Assembly: GCA_041390685.1 (NCBI GenBank)
Contig: JAWKPL010000001.1
Span: 1,860,001 to 1,924,000 of the forward strand
From: JAIBBD01 sp041390685
GTDB taxonomy: Bacteria; Chloroflexota; Dehalococcoidia; UBA2979
Reading direction: 5' to 3'
Length of the DNA stretch: 64,000 nt
This document shows, in pieces, positions 16,526-25,063 of the stretch; position 1 is the stretch's first letter; each line of letters begins with the position of its first letter. Both the position numbers and the translations under genes were made by a program. The notes beneath the pieces are model-generated. The model ran no database searches. It was not told the DNA's origin and saw only the letters and a program-made list of their open reading frames with translations.

Positions 16526-17797
16526 ATGACCACCGTGGGTGACGCGTCCGCGCTTGCATCGCCGTCTCGCCTCGCGCCGCTGCGGGAGCGCGACTTCCGC
16601 TGGGTGCTGTTCGTGCAACTCGCGAGCAGCATCCGGCAGCCGATGCAGTTCTTCGCGCAGGGCTGGTTCGTGAACCAGGCGGCGCCGGACGACCGGCGCG
16701 TTGTGATGCTCGGGCTGCTCGCCACGCTTCAGGGCACGGCGTATCTCTCGTGGGTGCTGTTCGGGTCGGCGCTGTCAGACCGCTATCCGAGGCGGCTGAC
16801 GCTGATGGTCACGCATGCGGCGGGCTTCGCGTGGCTCGTCGGCACGTCGTTGCTGCTGCGGTTTCCGGGCGCGGCGGAGGGCGAGGGCCTGTGGCTGTGG
16901 ATCATGATGGCGGTGTTCATCGAGTTCGGCGTGATGATGGCTCAGGACATTCCGAGCCGAGCCGCGTTCGCGGGCGAAGTCGTCCCGGAGGACGTGCGCA
17001 CCAGCGCGATCACGATGCACTGGCTGGTCTTCGCGAGCGCGCTGGTGGTCGGCGCGCCGTTGACCGGCTGGATGATCGAGCGGATCGGGTTTGCGAATCT
17101 CTACCTCGTGGCGGCGTCGATGCACCTTGTGGTGCTGTGCGGGCTGCGGATGATCCGTGCGCGCGGAGGCGCTGCCGACCCTGAGGCCTCGGCGGACTCG
17201 GTGATCGACAACGTGCGCGCGGGGCTGCGGTACCTGGGCGAAGACGCGGCGATGCGCTGGACGGTGGTGCTGACCATCCTCGCGCTGGCGATGGGGATCC
17301 TGACGATGGGCATCCTGGTGGCGGCGTGGGTGAGCGACGTGTTGCTGCTGGATGCGCAGGGGTGGGGACGGCTGGCGTTGTTCTGGGGGCTGGGCGGGGT
17401 GCTGGCGAACCTCGTGCTGATGATGCGGGGGGACTACCGGGGGAAGGGGCTGATCTTCCTCGCGGGGGCGGGCCTCCTCGGCCTGTCTGTGCTCGGGGTG
17501 TCGGCGAGCCGGCACGTCGTGCCGAGCGCCGTGGGGTTCGCGTTCGCGGGGGTGGGCGCGCAGGTGGTGATGACCGTGGGCAACGCGATCGCGCAGTCAA
17601 TCGTGCCCGGGCGGCTGCTGGGCCGGGTGATGGGGTTGCTGTGGGTGGCGCAAGGGCTGGCCCAGAGCGCGGGCCTCTTCGTCGGCCTGATCGGGCAGGC
17701 GATCGGGCTGACGGTGCTGTACCCCCTTGTGGGGCTGCTCATGATTGCGGTCACGGCGGTGACGTTCGTCCGCAGCCCGTTGCGTTCACTGTCGTAA
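16526..17797 (+). CDS. MFS transporter, probable exporter
   Basis: A 423-residue, 12-helix MFS protein. It begins with LREFDRW-like LRERDFRWVLFVQLASSIRQPMQF, and has the loop 2-3 motif GSALSDRYPRRLTLMV and the later MTVGNAIAQSIVPGRLLGRVMGLLWVAQGLAQSAGL, typical of the MFS_3/enterobactin-exporter-like branch. Start ATG 16526 follows a TACGAT box after 8 nt with no Shine-Dalgarno, suggesting a leaderless transcript; an earlier in-frame ATG at 16469 would lie upstream of that promoter. The substrate is unknown. The next genes are CoA-transferases. Confidence 0.8.
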   Translation: MTTVGDASALASPSRLAPLRERDFRWVLFVQLASSIRQPMQFFAQGWFVNQAAPDDRRVVMLGLLATLQGTAYLSWVLFGSALSDRYPRRLTLMVTHAAGFAWLVGTSLLLRFPGAAEGEGLWLWIMMAVFIEFGVMMAQDIPSRAAFAGEVVPEDVRTSAITMHWLVFASALVVGAPLTGWMIERIGFANLYLVAASMHLVVLCGLRMIRARGGAADPEASADSVIDNVRAGLRYLGEDAAMRWTVVLTILALAMGILTMGILVAAWVSDVLLLDAQGWGRLALFWGLGGVLANLVLMMRGDYRGKGLIFLAGAGLLGLSVLGVSASRHVVPSAVGFAFAGVGAQVVMTVGNAIAQSIVPGRLLGRVMGLLWVAQGLAQSAGLFVGLIGQAIGLTVLYPLVGLLMIAVTAVTFVRSPLRSLS

Positions 17798-17864
17798 CGC
17801 CTCGCAACGGGCGGGCGAGACGGGGCGGATGACTGCGACGAGGGCGGCTTTGCCCTTATTATCG

Positions 17865-17878
17865 CGAAACCGTTTTCG
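17865..17878 (+). promoter_or_regulatory. Imperfect dyad upstream of the first CoA-transferase gene
   Basis: CGAAACCGTTTTCG is a 14-bp near-palindrome 18 bp before ATG 17897, inside a locally AT-rich patch (TTATTATCGCG). It could be an operator, but one mismatch pair and no nearby regulator gene keep this tentative. Confidence 0.25.
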
Positions 17879-17896
17879 ACCGGATGAGGGGGAGAT

Positions 17897-19105
17897 ATGA
17901 GCGGAGCGCTCGAGGGCATCCGTGTCCTCGACCTGACCCAGGGTGTGGCCGGACCGTACGCGACCAAGCTGTTCTCGGACTACGGCGCCGACGTGCTGAA
18001 GATCGAGCGTCCTGGGACGGGCGACGTGTCCAGGCGTATGGGGCCGTTCCCGAAGGACGAGCCGCACCTCGAGACGAGCGGCATGTTCCTCGAGCTGAAC
18101 ACGGGGAAGCGGAGCGTCACGGTCGACCTCAAGACGGCGTCGGGGCAGGCGATCCTGCGGCGGCTGGCCGAGGACGTCGACGTGATCGTGGAGAGCTTCC
18201 GCCCGGGCACGCTCGAGCGGTTCGGCCTGGGGCCGGACGTCCTCGATGCGGTGAATCCGCGGGCGGCGCTCGTGCGCGTCTCGAACTTCGGGCAGTACGG
18301 GCCGTACCGCGACTTCGACGCGGACGACATGCTGCTGTACGGCATGGGGGGCGTGCTGGCGGTGACGGCGACGGAGGGTCGCGAGCCGGTGCGCATCGGG
18401 CTGTACGCGCCGCTGTTCCTGGCGGGCGGGGTGATCGCCGCGTTCGCGATGGGAGCGTTCAACGGGTCGCGGGCTTCGGGTGCGGGCGAGCGGGCGGACA
18501 TCTCGATCCACGAGATCCTCACCGCCTCGATGGACCGGGGCGGGCCGAATCTGGTCTCGCATCAGTATTCGGGGTCGCTGTTCTTCGAGCGGGGACGCGC
18601 CTCGCGGGCCTCGGCGATGCCGAACGGCGTGTATCCGTGCGCGGACGGATACCTGCACATCACGACGGGGCCGAACTGGTGGGACCGCTTCTGCCGGGCG
18701 ATCGACCGACCGGACCTGATCACGGACGAACGGCTGCTACCGCACCTGTTGGACCCGGAGTGGGCGCCGGAGATCGACGCCATTATCTATCCGTGGCTCC
18801 TCGAGCGGACGAAGCAGGAGGTCATGGAGCGCGCGCAGGCCGAAGGCTGGGTCGTGGCCGCGATCAACGGCATGGACGACGTGGCGCGCGACCCGCACCT
18901 GGAGGCGCGCGGGTTCTGGTCGCAGCTCGACCACCCGGTGGCGGGGCGGGTGACTCTGCCGGGGTTCCCCTTCCGGATGCTGGGCACGCCGGGGGAGATC
19001 CGGCGCGCACCGCTGCTGGGCGAGCACACCTCGAGCGTGCTGGCGGAGCGGCTGGGGTACTCGGCGGAGGACATCGCGCGGCTGGCGCAGCGGGGGGTGA
19101 TCTAG
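17897..19105 (+). CDS. CaiB/BaiF family CoA-transferase (1)
   Basis: A 402-residue class III CoA-transferase, which moves CoA between organic acids through an aspartyl-CoA intermediate. Family signatures: the N-terminal ALEGIRVLDLTQGVAGPYATKLFSDYGADVLKIERPGTGD, NTGKRSVTVDLKT, VDVIVESFRPGTLERFGLG and VRVSNFGQYGPY. The catalytic Asp in this family sits in the middle region, here probably in the YGMGGVLAVTATEG surroundings, but I cannot pin it. GGGGGAG lies just before ATG 17897. It is followed without spacing (TAGATG) by a second family member, so the two may form a heteromer. Confidence 0.88.
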   Translation: MSGALEGIRVLDLTQGVAGPYATKLFSDYGADVLKIERPGTGDVSRRMGPFPKDEPHLETSGMFLELNTGKRSVTVDLKTASGQAILRRLAEDVDVIVESFRPGTLERFGLGPDVLDAVNPRAALVRVSNFGQYGPYRDFDADDMLLYGMGGVLAVTATEGREPVRIGLYAPLFLAGGVIAAFAMGAFNGSRASGAGERADISIHEILTASMDRGGPNLVSHQYSGSLFFERGRASRASAMPNGVYPCADGYLHITTGPNWWDRFCRAIDRPDLITDERLLPHLLDPEWAPEIDAIIYPWLLERTKQEVMERAQAEGWVVAAINGMDDVARDPHLEARGFWSQLDHPVAGRVTLPGFPFRMLGTPGEIRRAPLLGEHTSSVLAERLGYSAEDIARLAQRGVI

Positions 19106-20422
19106 ATGGCGGAGTCGACGGAGCGGCGGCTGCCGCTGCAGGGCGTGCGCATCCTGGCGCAGGCCATCGTATGGGCCGGCCCGTTCGGGTCCATGATCCT
19201 GTCTGACCTCGGCGCGGACGTGATCGAGGTCGAGTCGGTGCAGCACCTCAACCCGACTCGAGCGGGGATGCGGCGCCTGCCGCCCGCGATCCTCGAGGGG
19301 CCGACGGGAGCGCTGTACCTCAACCGTGACGGGAGCGAGGGCTTCTGGAACCGGCACGCGTTCTACAACTTCGCGAAGCGCGGGCACCGCAGCGTGACGA
19401 TCGACCTGCGGCGCGAGGAGGGGCGCGAGCTGTTCTTCGGGCTGATCCGCGAGGCCGACGTGTTCATGGAGAACAACGCGGCGAACGTCGTGGAGCACCT
19501 CGGGATCGACTATGAGCAGCTGTCGGCGGTGAACCCGCGGCTGATCATGATGCGGTTCCCGGGATTCGGGATCGACGGGCCGTACAAGCACTTCAAGGGG
19601 TACGGCGCCACGATGGAGGCGGTGGTCGGGCATTCGCTGTTGCGCGGCTACTCGGACTCGGACCCTTCGGCGACGCCCGCGGTATACCACGGGGACCCGA
19701 ACGCGGGGGCGCACGCGGCGTTCGCGATCCAGGCGGCGCTGTACGCGCGGGAGCGCACCGGGAAGGGGCAGCTGATCGACATGTCGCAGGCCGAGGCGGT
19801 GACGCACCACATCTCGTACGACCTGCTCGACTACCGGTTCAACGGACGGGCGAACCAGCACTGGGGGAACCGGCACCCGGCGATGGCGCCGTACGGCGTC
19901 TTTCCCTCGTCGGGGGAGGACACGTTCGTCGCGATCGCGGTGGACACCGACGAGGCATTCGCGGCGTTGTGCCGGGAGATGGGGCAGCCTGACCTCGCCT
20001 CGGATGAGCGGTTCGCGGACCTCGTTTCGCGGTACGAGCACCAGGCAGAGCTGGACCCGGCGATCGCGGCCTGGACGCGGCAGCTGACCCAGCGCGAGGC
20101 GATGGAGCGGCTACAGGCGGCGGGCGTGATGGCGACGATGGTGTACAACCAGGCGGAGATGTTCGACGACCCGCACCTGCGGGAGCGCGGGTTCTTCGTC
20201 GAGCTGGATCATCCGGACGTGGGGACGAAGCGGTACCCCGGGCCGATGGCACAGTTCGAGCGCATGCCGCTGACGCCGCCTCGAGGGCCGGCGCCGCGTC
20301 TGGGCCAGCACAACCGGGAAGTGTTCCAGGGCATCCTGGGCCTCAGCGATGAACGTCTGGAGGAGCTGGAGGCGGCAGACGTCATCGGCGAGGCGTACCT
20401 CGAGGACGCGAAGGCGACGTAA
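19106..20422 (+). CDS. CaiB/BaiF family CoA-transferase (2)
   Basis: A 438-residue class III CoA-transferase starting directly after the stop of the previous one. Evidence: PLQGVRILAQAIVWAGPFGSMILSDLGADVIEVES, NFAKRGHRSVTIDLRREEGRELF, EHLGIDYEQLSAVNPRLIMMRFPGFGIDGPY, and a C-terminal LGQHNREVFQGILGLSDERLEELEAADVIG that is typical of the family. It has a longer N-terminal insert (an extra segment after SVQHLNP) than copy 1, so it is a distinct paralogue and not a recent duplicate. Tight coupling suggests one enzyme complex or sequential steps on related acids. Confidence 0.87.
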   Translation: MAESTERRLPLQGVRILAQAIVWAGPFGSMILSDLGADVIEVESVQHLNPTRAGMRRLPPAILEGPTGALYLNRDGSEGFWNRHAFYNFAKRGHRSVTIDLRREEGRELFFGLIREADVFMENNAANVVEHLGIDYEQLSAVNPRLIMMRFPGFGIDGPYKHFKGYGATMEAVVGHSLLRGYSDSDPSATPAVYHGDPNAGAHAAFAIQAALYARERTGKGQLIDMSQAEAVTHHISYDLLDYRFNGRANQHWGNRHPAMAPYGVFPSSGEDTFVAIAVDTDEAFAALCREMGQPDLASDERFADLVSRYEHQAELDPAIAAWTRQLTQREAMERLQAAGVMATMVYNQAEMFDDPHLRERGFFVELDHPDVGTKRYPGPMAQFERMPLTPPRGPAPRLGQHNREVFQGILGLSDERLEELEAADVIGEAYLEDAKAT

Positions 20423-20666
20423 CACGAACGGCCGGGGGCGAGTCCAGAGGGGGCGCGTGAGCTCCACGGACTCGCCTTCGCGATGTCGCTGCAATGCGGG
20501 CGGCGCTGCTGATACGGCGCGTACATGTCCGCCCCTCGCGCGCTGTTAGCATCGAAGTGCGCGCGCCCCCTGCTCTCGTTGTCCCCGGCGCGAGGAGGCC
20601 CGCTCGTCCGCGACGACGCCGGATGGCGCCGCGGGCATGCGCCCGGTGTTGAGGGAAGCGACAACC

Positions 20667-22376
20667 ATGGAAACCCAGTCCGCCTGGTCGGCGGCCGACT
20701 CCGAGGCGGCCGCGGGCCGGTTCATGGCGCACCTGCGCGAGGCCGCGCTCGCCATCGTCGACGAGTCGGGACGCATTCGTACCTGGAACGCCGGGGCGGA
20801 GGAGATCTTCGGGTACCGCGCGGCCGAGGTGATCGGCAAGGACCTGTCATTGCTCGAGCCGAGCGGCGGGGTGAGCGCGACCGTGCTCACGTCCGGCCTC
20901 GATGCGGCCCGGAGCGGGGGGCGCAGCGAGTTCGACCGCGATCTACGGCGCGCGGACGGGCGTCAATTCACGGCTCGGGTGAGCGTCACGCGGGTATTGG
21001 CCGGCGACGGGCGTGCGGCATACGGAGTCCTGGTGCGGGAGCGCTCGCACGAGGCGGAGGTGGCCACGGAGCATCAGGCGTCACTCGAGGCGGAGCGAAG
21101 GGCGCGCCTCGAGGCGGAGAGCGCCTCGCAGCAATTGCGGGCGATCCAGCGCGTGACCGAAGTCGGCCTCGCGTGGCTGCCCTTCGAGCGCCTGATGTCG
21201 GCGCTGCTGGAGCGGGTCGCGGAGCTGCTTGCGGCGGACACAGCCGTCGTGTTGCTGCGCGACGGCGACGAACTGCAGGCGGTCGCGGCGCTCGGGATCG
21301 AAGAGGAAGTCGAGCAGCGGGTGCGAGTGCCGCTGGGAGCGGGATTCGCGGGGCGCGTGGCGATCGAGCGCCGCCCGGTGATCGTTGAGGACGTGAACGA
21401 GTATCCGGTGGTGAACCCACTGCTGCGGGCGCGGGGCCTGCGTACGCTGCTCGGGGTGCCGCTGCTGGTCGAGGGAGAGTTGCTGGGCGTGCTGCACGTG
21501 GGGAGCCTCACTCCGCGCGACTTCACGGCGGAGGACGCCAAGCTGCTGCAGGTCGTCGCCGACCGCGTGGCGCTGGCGCTGTCGAACCGGCGGCTGGCGG
21601 AGGCGGAGCACGAGGCGCGCACGGAGGCCGCCACGGCGGCGGCGACGGCCCGGCTGCGTGAGCAGTTCCTTGGGATCACCGCGCACGAGTTGAAGACGCC
21701 GCTGACGGTTGTGGCGGGGTACGCAGGGATGCTGCGGCGGGCACTGGAGCGGGGCACGCTCGATGACGCGGTGCTGCATGCGGCGGTCGAAGAGATCGCG
21801 ACGCACGCGTCACGGCTCGACCGCCTGATCAATGATCTGCTCGAGACCTCGCGGGTGCACGAAGGGCGGCTGACGCTCAATCCGGAGCCGATGGACCTGT
21901 CCGAGTTGGCTCGCGATGTGGTGAAGCGGTTCGTGAGCGGGCCGGAGGCGAGCGAGCGGCACCGTGTGATCGTCGATGCTCCGGACGCGGTGTGCGGCGA
22001 GTGGGATATGAGCCGCCTCGACCAGGTGGTGACCAACCTCGTCAGCAACGCGATCAAGTACTCGCCGCAGGGCGGCGATGTGACGATTCGTGTGCGGCGG
22101 AGGGCGGGGGGCGGAGCGGCACTGAGCGTCGACGATCGCGGCATCGGCATCCCTGCCGAGGCGCAGCGTGACCTCTTCCAGCCGTTCAGCCGCCTGGCGG
22201 GGAGTGCTGGGATGGGCGGGATCGGGCTTGGGCTGTTCCTCGCGTCGCAGTTCGTGCGGCGACACGCGGGAGCGATCACGGTGCGGAGCGAGGTCAGCCG
22301 CGGCAGCACGTTCACGGTGGAGCTGCCCGCGCGGGCGCCCATCGAGGAGGAAGGCGCCGCGGCGACCCGGGAGTAG
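20667..22376 (+). CDS. PAS-GAF sensor histidine kinase
   Basis: A 569-residue soluble kinase with no transmembrane segment. Order of domains: PAS at about 20-125 (IVDESGRIRTWNAGAEEIFGY), coiled-coil-like linker 130-160, GAF at 165-310 (ADTAVVLLRDGD, GVPLLVEGELLGVLHVG), HisKA with the phospho-acceptor His340 in ITAHELKTPL, then HATPase with N box NLVSNAIKYSP (Asn461 or nearby), DDRGIGIP and GIGLGLFLASQFV. It should sense an intracellular ligand or redox signal and phosphorylate a response regulator, but none lies in the window. GAGGGAAG 8 nt upstream selects ATG 20667 over 20637. Confidence 0.88.
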   Translation: METQSAWSAADSEAAAGRFMAHLREAALAIVDESGRIRTWNAGAEEIFGYRAAEVIGKDLSLLEPSGGVSATVLTSGLDAARSGGRSEFDRDLRRADGRQFTARVSVTRVLAGDGRAAYGVLVRERSHEAEVATEHQASLEAERRARLEAESASQQLRAIQRVTEVGLAWLPFERLMSALLERVAELLAADTAVVLLRDGDELQAVAALGIEEEVEQRVRVPLGAGFAGRVAIERRPVIVEDVNEYPVVNPLLRARGLRTLLGVPLLVEGELLGVLHVGSLTPRDFTAEDAKLLQVVADRVALALSNRRLAEAEHEARTEAATAAATARLREQFLGITAHELKTPLTVVAGYAGMLRRALERGTLDDAVLHAAVEEIATHASRLDRLINDLLETSRVHEGRLTLNPEPMDLSELARDVVKRFVSGPEASERHRVIVDAPDAVCGEWDMSRLDQVVTNLVSNAIKYSPQGGDVTIRVRRRAGGGAALSVDDRGIGIPAEAQRDLFQPFSRLAGSAGMGGIGLGLFLASQFVRRHAGAITVRSEVSRGSTFTVELPARAPIEEEGAAATRE

Positions 22377-22470
22377 CGCCTGGGGATGCGCGCCGATTGA
22401 CGGGCGTCGCGGGATGGACTACCAACGTGATGCCCTCACGACGCGGTGAGCGGCATCGAGGGGGCCGGGC

Positions 22471-23742
22471 GTGGCTGAGGCGAGGGTGGGGGAGGCCGCG
22501 GTGCGGCCGTATCGATGGGCGCTCATTGGAGCGCTCGTCCTCTGCTCGTCGGCGATGCTGTGGTACGGGTTCACCATCGGTGTGCTGCTGCCGGATATCA
22601 GCGAGGACCTCGGCCTGCGTCCGGCTGAAGAAGGCTGGCTGAGCTCGGCCTTCTACTTCGGGCAGCTGCTGCTGACGCTGCCGGTGACGGCGTGGCTGTC
22701 GAGGTATCAGCCGTTGCGGACGATGGGGGTGGTGTACCTCGGCGCGGTGGTGTTGCTCGCGGCGGCCGCGGTGACGCCCTGGTACTGGGTGCAGGTGGGG
22801 ATCCGCTTCGTGCTCGCGTTTGCGTTCGTGGCGTTGAATCCGGTGCGTACGCTCATCATCGCGGGCTGGTTCCGGCGCGACGAGGTGGCGCGCGTGAACA
22901 GCGTGTTCAACTCGGGGTTCGGCCTCGTGCAGACGATCGCGTTCTGGAGCACCGGGGCGCTGCTGGGGGTGCTGGGCGGGTGGCGCGAGGTGATGTGGCT
23001 GCTCGCCGGCATCGCCACGCTGTCGGCGGCGGCATGGGCGCTGGTCGCATCGCGCGCACCGGCGCCGGCGTTCGCGCTCCCTTCGGGCACCGACGAGGAG
23101 GGCGGCAGCGGCGGCGGCATGGGGCGCGTGCTGCGGCGGAAGCAGGTGTGGTTCCTGTGCCTCATCGGGACGGGCGGCGCGCTGACGTGGGCGACGTACC
23201 TGACGTTCTGGCCGTCGTTCGCACAGGACGAGATGGGGGTCTCGGAGGGCGTCACCGGAATCGTCCTCGGGGTGTCGGCGCTGGCGATCATTCCCGGGTC
23301 GCTGGCCGCCGTGTGGGCGGTGCGGGTGATGCGGAGCCGGCGGCTGTTCCTGATCGTCGCGACGGCGTCGCAGGTGCCGCTGTTCGGGCTGTGGGCCGTC
23401 GTGGACCAGCCGTCGTTGCTGATCCTCATTGGCGCGTTCCAGGGGCTCAGCTGGATCTACTTTCCGATCATGTTGAGCATCCCGTTCGACTTCGAGGGGT
23501 TCAACGCGCGCGAGATTGCGCTCGCGACCGCGCTGTTCATCGTGGCGAACGCGCTGGCACTGACGCTGGGGCCGGCGGTGTCCGGCGTCGTGGCCGAGCA
23601 CGTGGCGATGCGCACGGTGTTGCTGGTGGCGGCGATCATGCCGCTGATCTCGGTGCTGGGGTCGGTGCTGCTTGCCGACCCGCCTCGAGGGCCGATTCGC
23701 ACGGTAGGCGGAACGGAGGCGGCGCTCGCGCCCGCCTCGTAG
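22471..23742 (+). CDS. MFS transporter (NNP/CynX-like uptake family)
   Basis: A 423-residue, 12-helix MFS protein. The N-half starts ALIGALVLCSSAMLWYGFTIGVLLPDISEDLGL, and the loop after helix 2 is TAWLSRYQPLRTMG. Helix 4 has VLAFAFVALNPVRTLIIAGWFRRDEVARVNSVFNSGFGLVQ, similar to nitrate/cyanate-type or organic-anion MFS permeases. The cytoplasmic middle loop is Gly/Ser-rich. It lies 28 bp before a CaiB/BaiF gene in the same direction, so it may import the acid that the transferase activates. GTG 22471 has GAGGGGG about 7 nt upstream. Confidence 0.82.
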   Translation: MAEARVGEAAVRPYRWALIGALVLCSSAMLWYGFTIGVLLPDISEDLGLRPAEEGWLSSAFYFGQLLLTLPVTAWLSRYQPLRTMGVVYLGAVVLLAAAAVTPWYWVQVGIRFVLAFAFVALNPVRTLIIAGWFRRDEVARVNSVFNSGFGLVQTIAFWSTGALLGVLGGWREVMWLLAGIATLSAAAWALVASRAPAPAFALPSGTDEEGGSGGGMGRVLRRKQVWFLCLIGTGGALTWATYLTFWPSFAQDEMGVSEGVTGIVLGVSALAIIPGSLAAVWAVRVMRSRRLFLIVATASQVPLFGLWAVVDQPSLLILIGAFQGLSWIYFPIMLSIPFDFEGFNAREIALATALFIVANALALTLGPAVSGVVAEHVAMRTVLLVAAIMPLISVLGSVLLADPPRGPIRTVGGTEAALAPAS

Positions 23743-23773
23743 CAACGGGTCGACGGCAGACAGGGGGTGTGCA

Positions 23774-25060
23774 ATGCCGGGAGCGCTCGACGGGATTCGA
23801 GTCCTTGAGTTCTCGCTGATCGTGGCGGGGCCGATGTGCGGCGAGGTGCTCGCCGACATGGGCGCGGACGTGATCAAGGTGGAGCCGCCGGGCGGCGAGC
23901 CGCAGCGCAAGAACCGCAGCGTGGTGCCGGGCGAGAGCAAGTTGTTCCAGGCGTTCAACCACGGCAAGCGTGACCTGGTCGTCGACCTCGGGCGGCCTGA
24001 GGGGCGTGCGATCATCCACCGCCTCATGCCGACGATCGACGTGGTGATCGTGAACTACCGCTTCGGTGTGGCGGCGCAACTGGGGATCGACTACGACACG
24101 TTGCGAGGCATCCGCCCGGACCTCATCTACGTCGAGAGCACGGGGTGGGGGTCGCGCGGGCCGCTCGCGCAGCGCGGCTGCTCGGACGTGGTGGCGCAGG
24201 CGTACTCGGGGCTGATGGCGGCGGATGGGAAGCTCGAGGCGGACGGGGCGCCGGCGCAGGTCACCGCCACGGCGGTGGCGGACTACATGACCGCGCTGGC
24301 CTCAGCGACGGCGATCTGCGGCGCGCTGTTCCATCGAGGGCGCACGGGCGAGGGGCAGAAGATCGGCACGTCGCTGCTGCGTTCGGCAGTGTGGGGTCAG
24401 GCGCACAGCGTGAACCGAGAACCGGTCACGGACTCGATGTTCGCCGACGTGACGGTGCAGAAGATGAACGACATCCGCGCCTCGGGCGGATCGTACTCGG
24501 ACCTGATCCGGATGCGCGAGGGCGAGCGGTCGATGGGGGCGCAGTTCGCCCTGTACTACAGCGGGTACCAGGCGAAAGACGGCGGCGTGATCCTCGGGGC
24601 GCTGACGCCGGCGAACCGGAATGCCTTTCGGCGTGCGCTGGCGCTCGAGGGTGAGGACAGTGACGACCCGAACTACGACGCACTCGACCCCGAGAACGTG
24701 CGTAAGGGCGACGAGTTCAAGGAGATCATCCGCGGGAAGATGCGCACGAAGACCGTTGCGGAGTGGCTCGCCATCTTCGATGCAGCCGGCGCGCCTGTGG
24801 CGCCAGTGAACTTCCCTGAGGAGCTGCGGGACGACCCGCAGGTGCAGGCCGAGGGGCTGTTCGTGGACCTCGTGCACGAGGTGACCGGGGAGCAATCGGT
24901 CGTCGCGCCGGTGTTCGAGATGTCGGCGACGCCGACGCAGGTGACGCGGCCCGCCCCGCCACTCGGGCGGGACACGCGCGAGATTCTCCTTGAAGGCGGG
25001 TGGAGCGCCGAGGAGGTCGAACAGCTCGTCGGTGGCGGCGTCGTGTACGCGCGCGACTGA
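23774..25060 (+). CDS. CaiB/BaiF family CoA-transferase (3)
   Basis: A 428-residue class III CoA-transferase. Seen: GALDGIRVLEFSLIVAGPMCGEVLADMGADVIKVEPPGGEPQRKN, NHGKRDLVVDLGRPEGRAI, IVNYRFGVAAQLGIDYDTLRGIRPDLIYVESTGWGSRGPLAQRGCSDVVAQAYSGLMA, and a C-terminal PPLGRDTREILLEGGWSAEEVEQLVGGGVV. It is the downstream partner of the MFS gene. This makes three paralogues within 7.2 kb, each divergent in sequence, so separate substrates are more likely than redundancy. It ends 3 bp from the convergent oxidoreductase gene. Confidence 0.88.
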   Translation: MPGALDGIRVLEFSLIVAGPMCGEVLADMGADVIKVEPPGGEPQRKNRSVVPGESKLFQAFNHGKRDLVVDLGRPEGRAIIHRLMPTIDVVIVNYRFGVAAQLGIDYDTLRGIRPDLIYVESTGWGSRGPLAQRGCSDVVAQAYSGLMAADGKLEADGAPAQVTATAVADYMTALASATAICGALFHRGRTGEGQKIGTSLLRSAVWGQAHSVNREPVTDSMFADVTVQKMNDIRASGGSYSDLIRMREGERSMGAQFALYYSGYQAKDGGVILGALTPANRNAFRRALALEGEDSDDPNYDALDPENVRKGDEFKEIIRGKMRTKTVAEWLAIFDAAGAPVAPVNFPEELRDDPQVQAEGLFVDLVHEVTGEQSVVAPVFEMSATPTQVTRPAPPLGRDTREILLEGGWSAEEVEQLVGGGVVYARD

Positions 25061-25063
25061 GGC

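Noticed and set aside
23774..25060. CoA-transferase copy 3 as a recent duplicate of copies 1 or 2
   Set aside because: Sequences differ throughout, including inserts and C-termini, so they are old paralogues.
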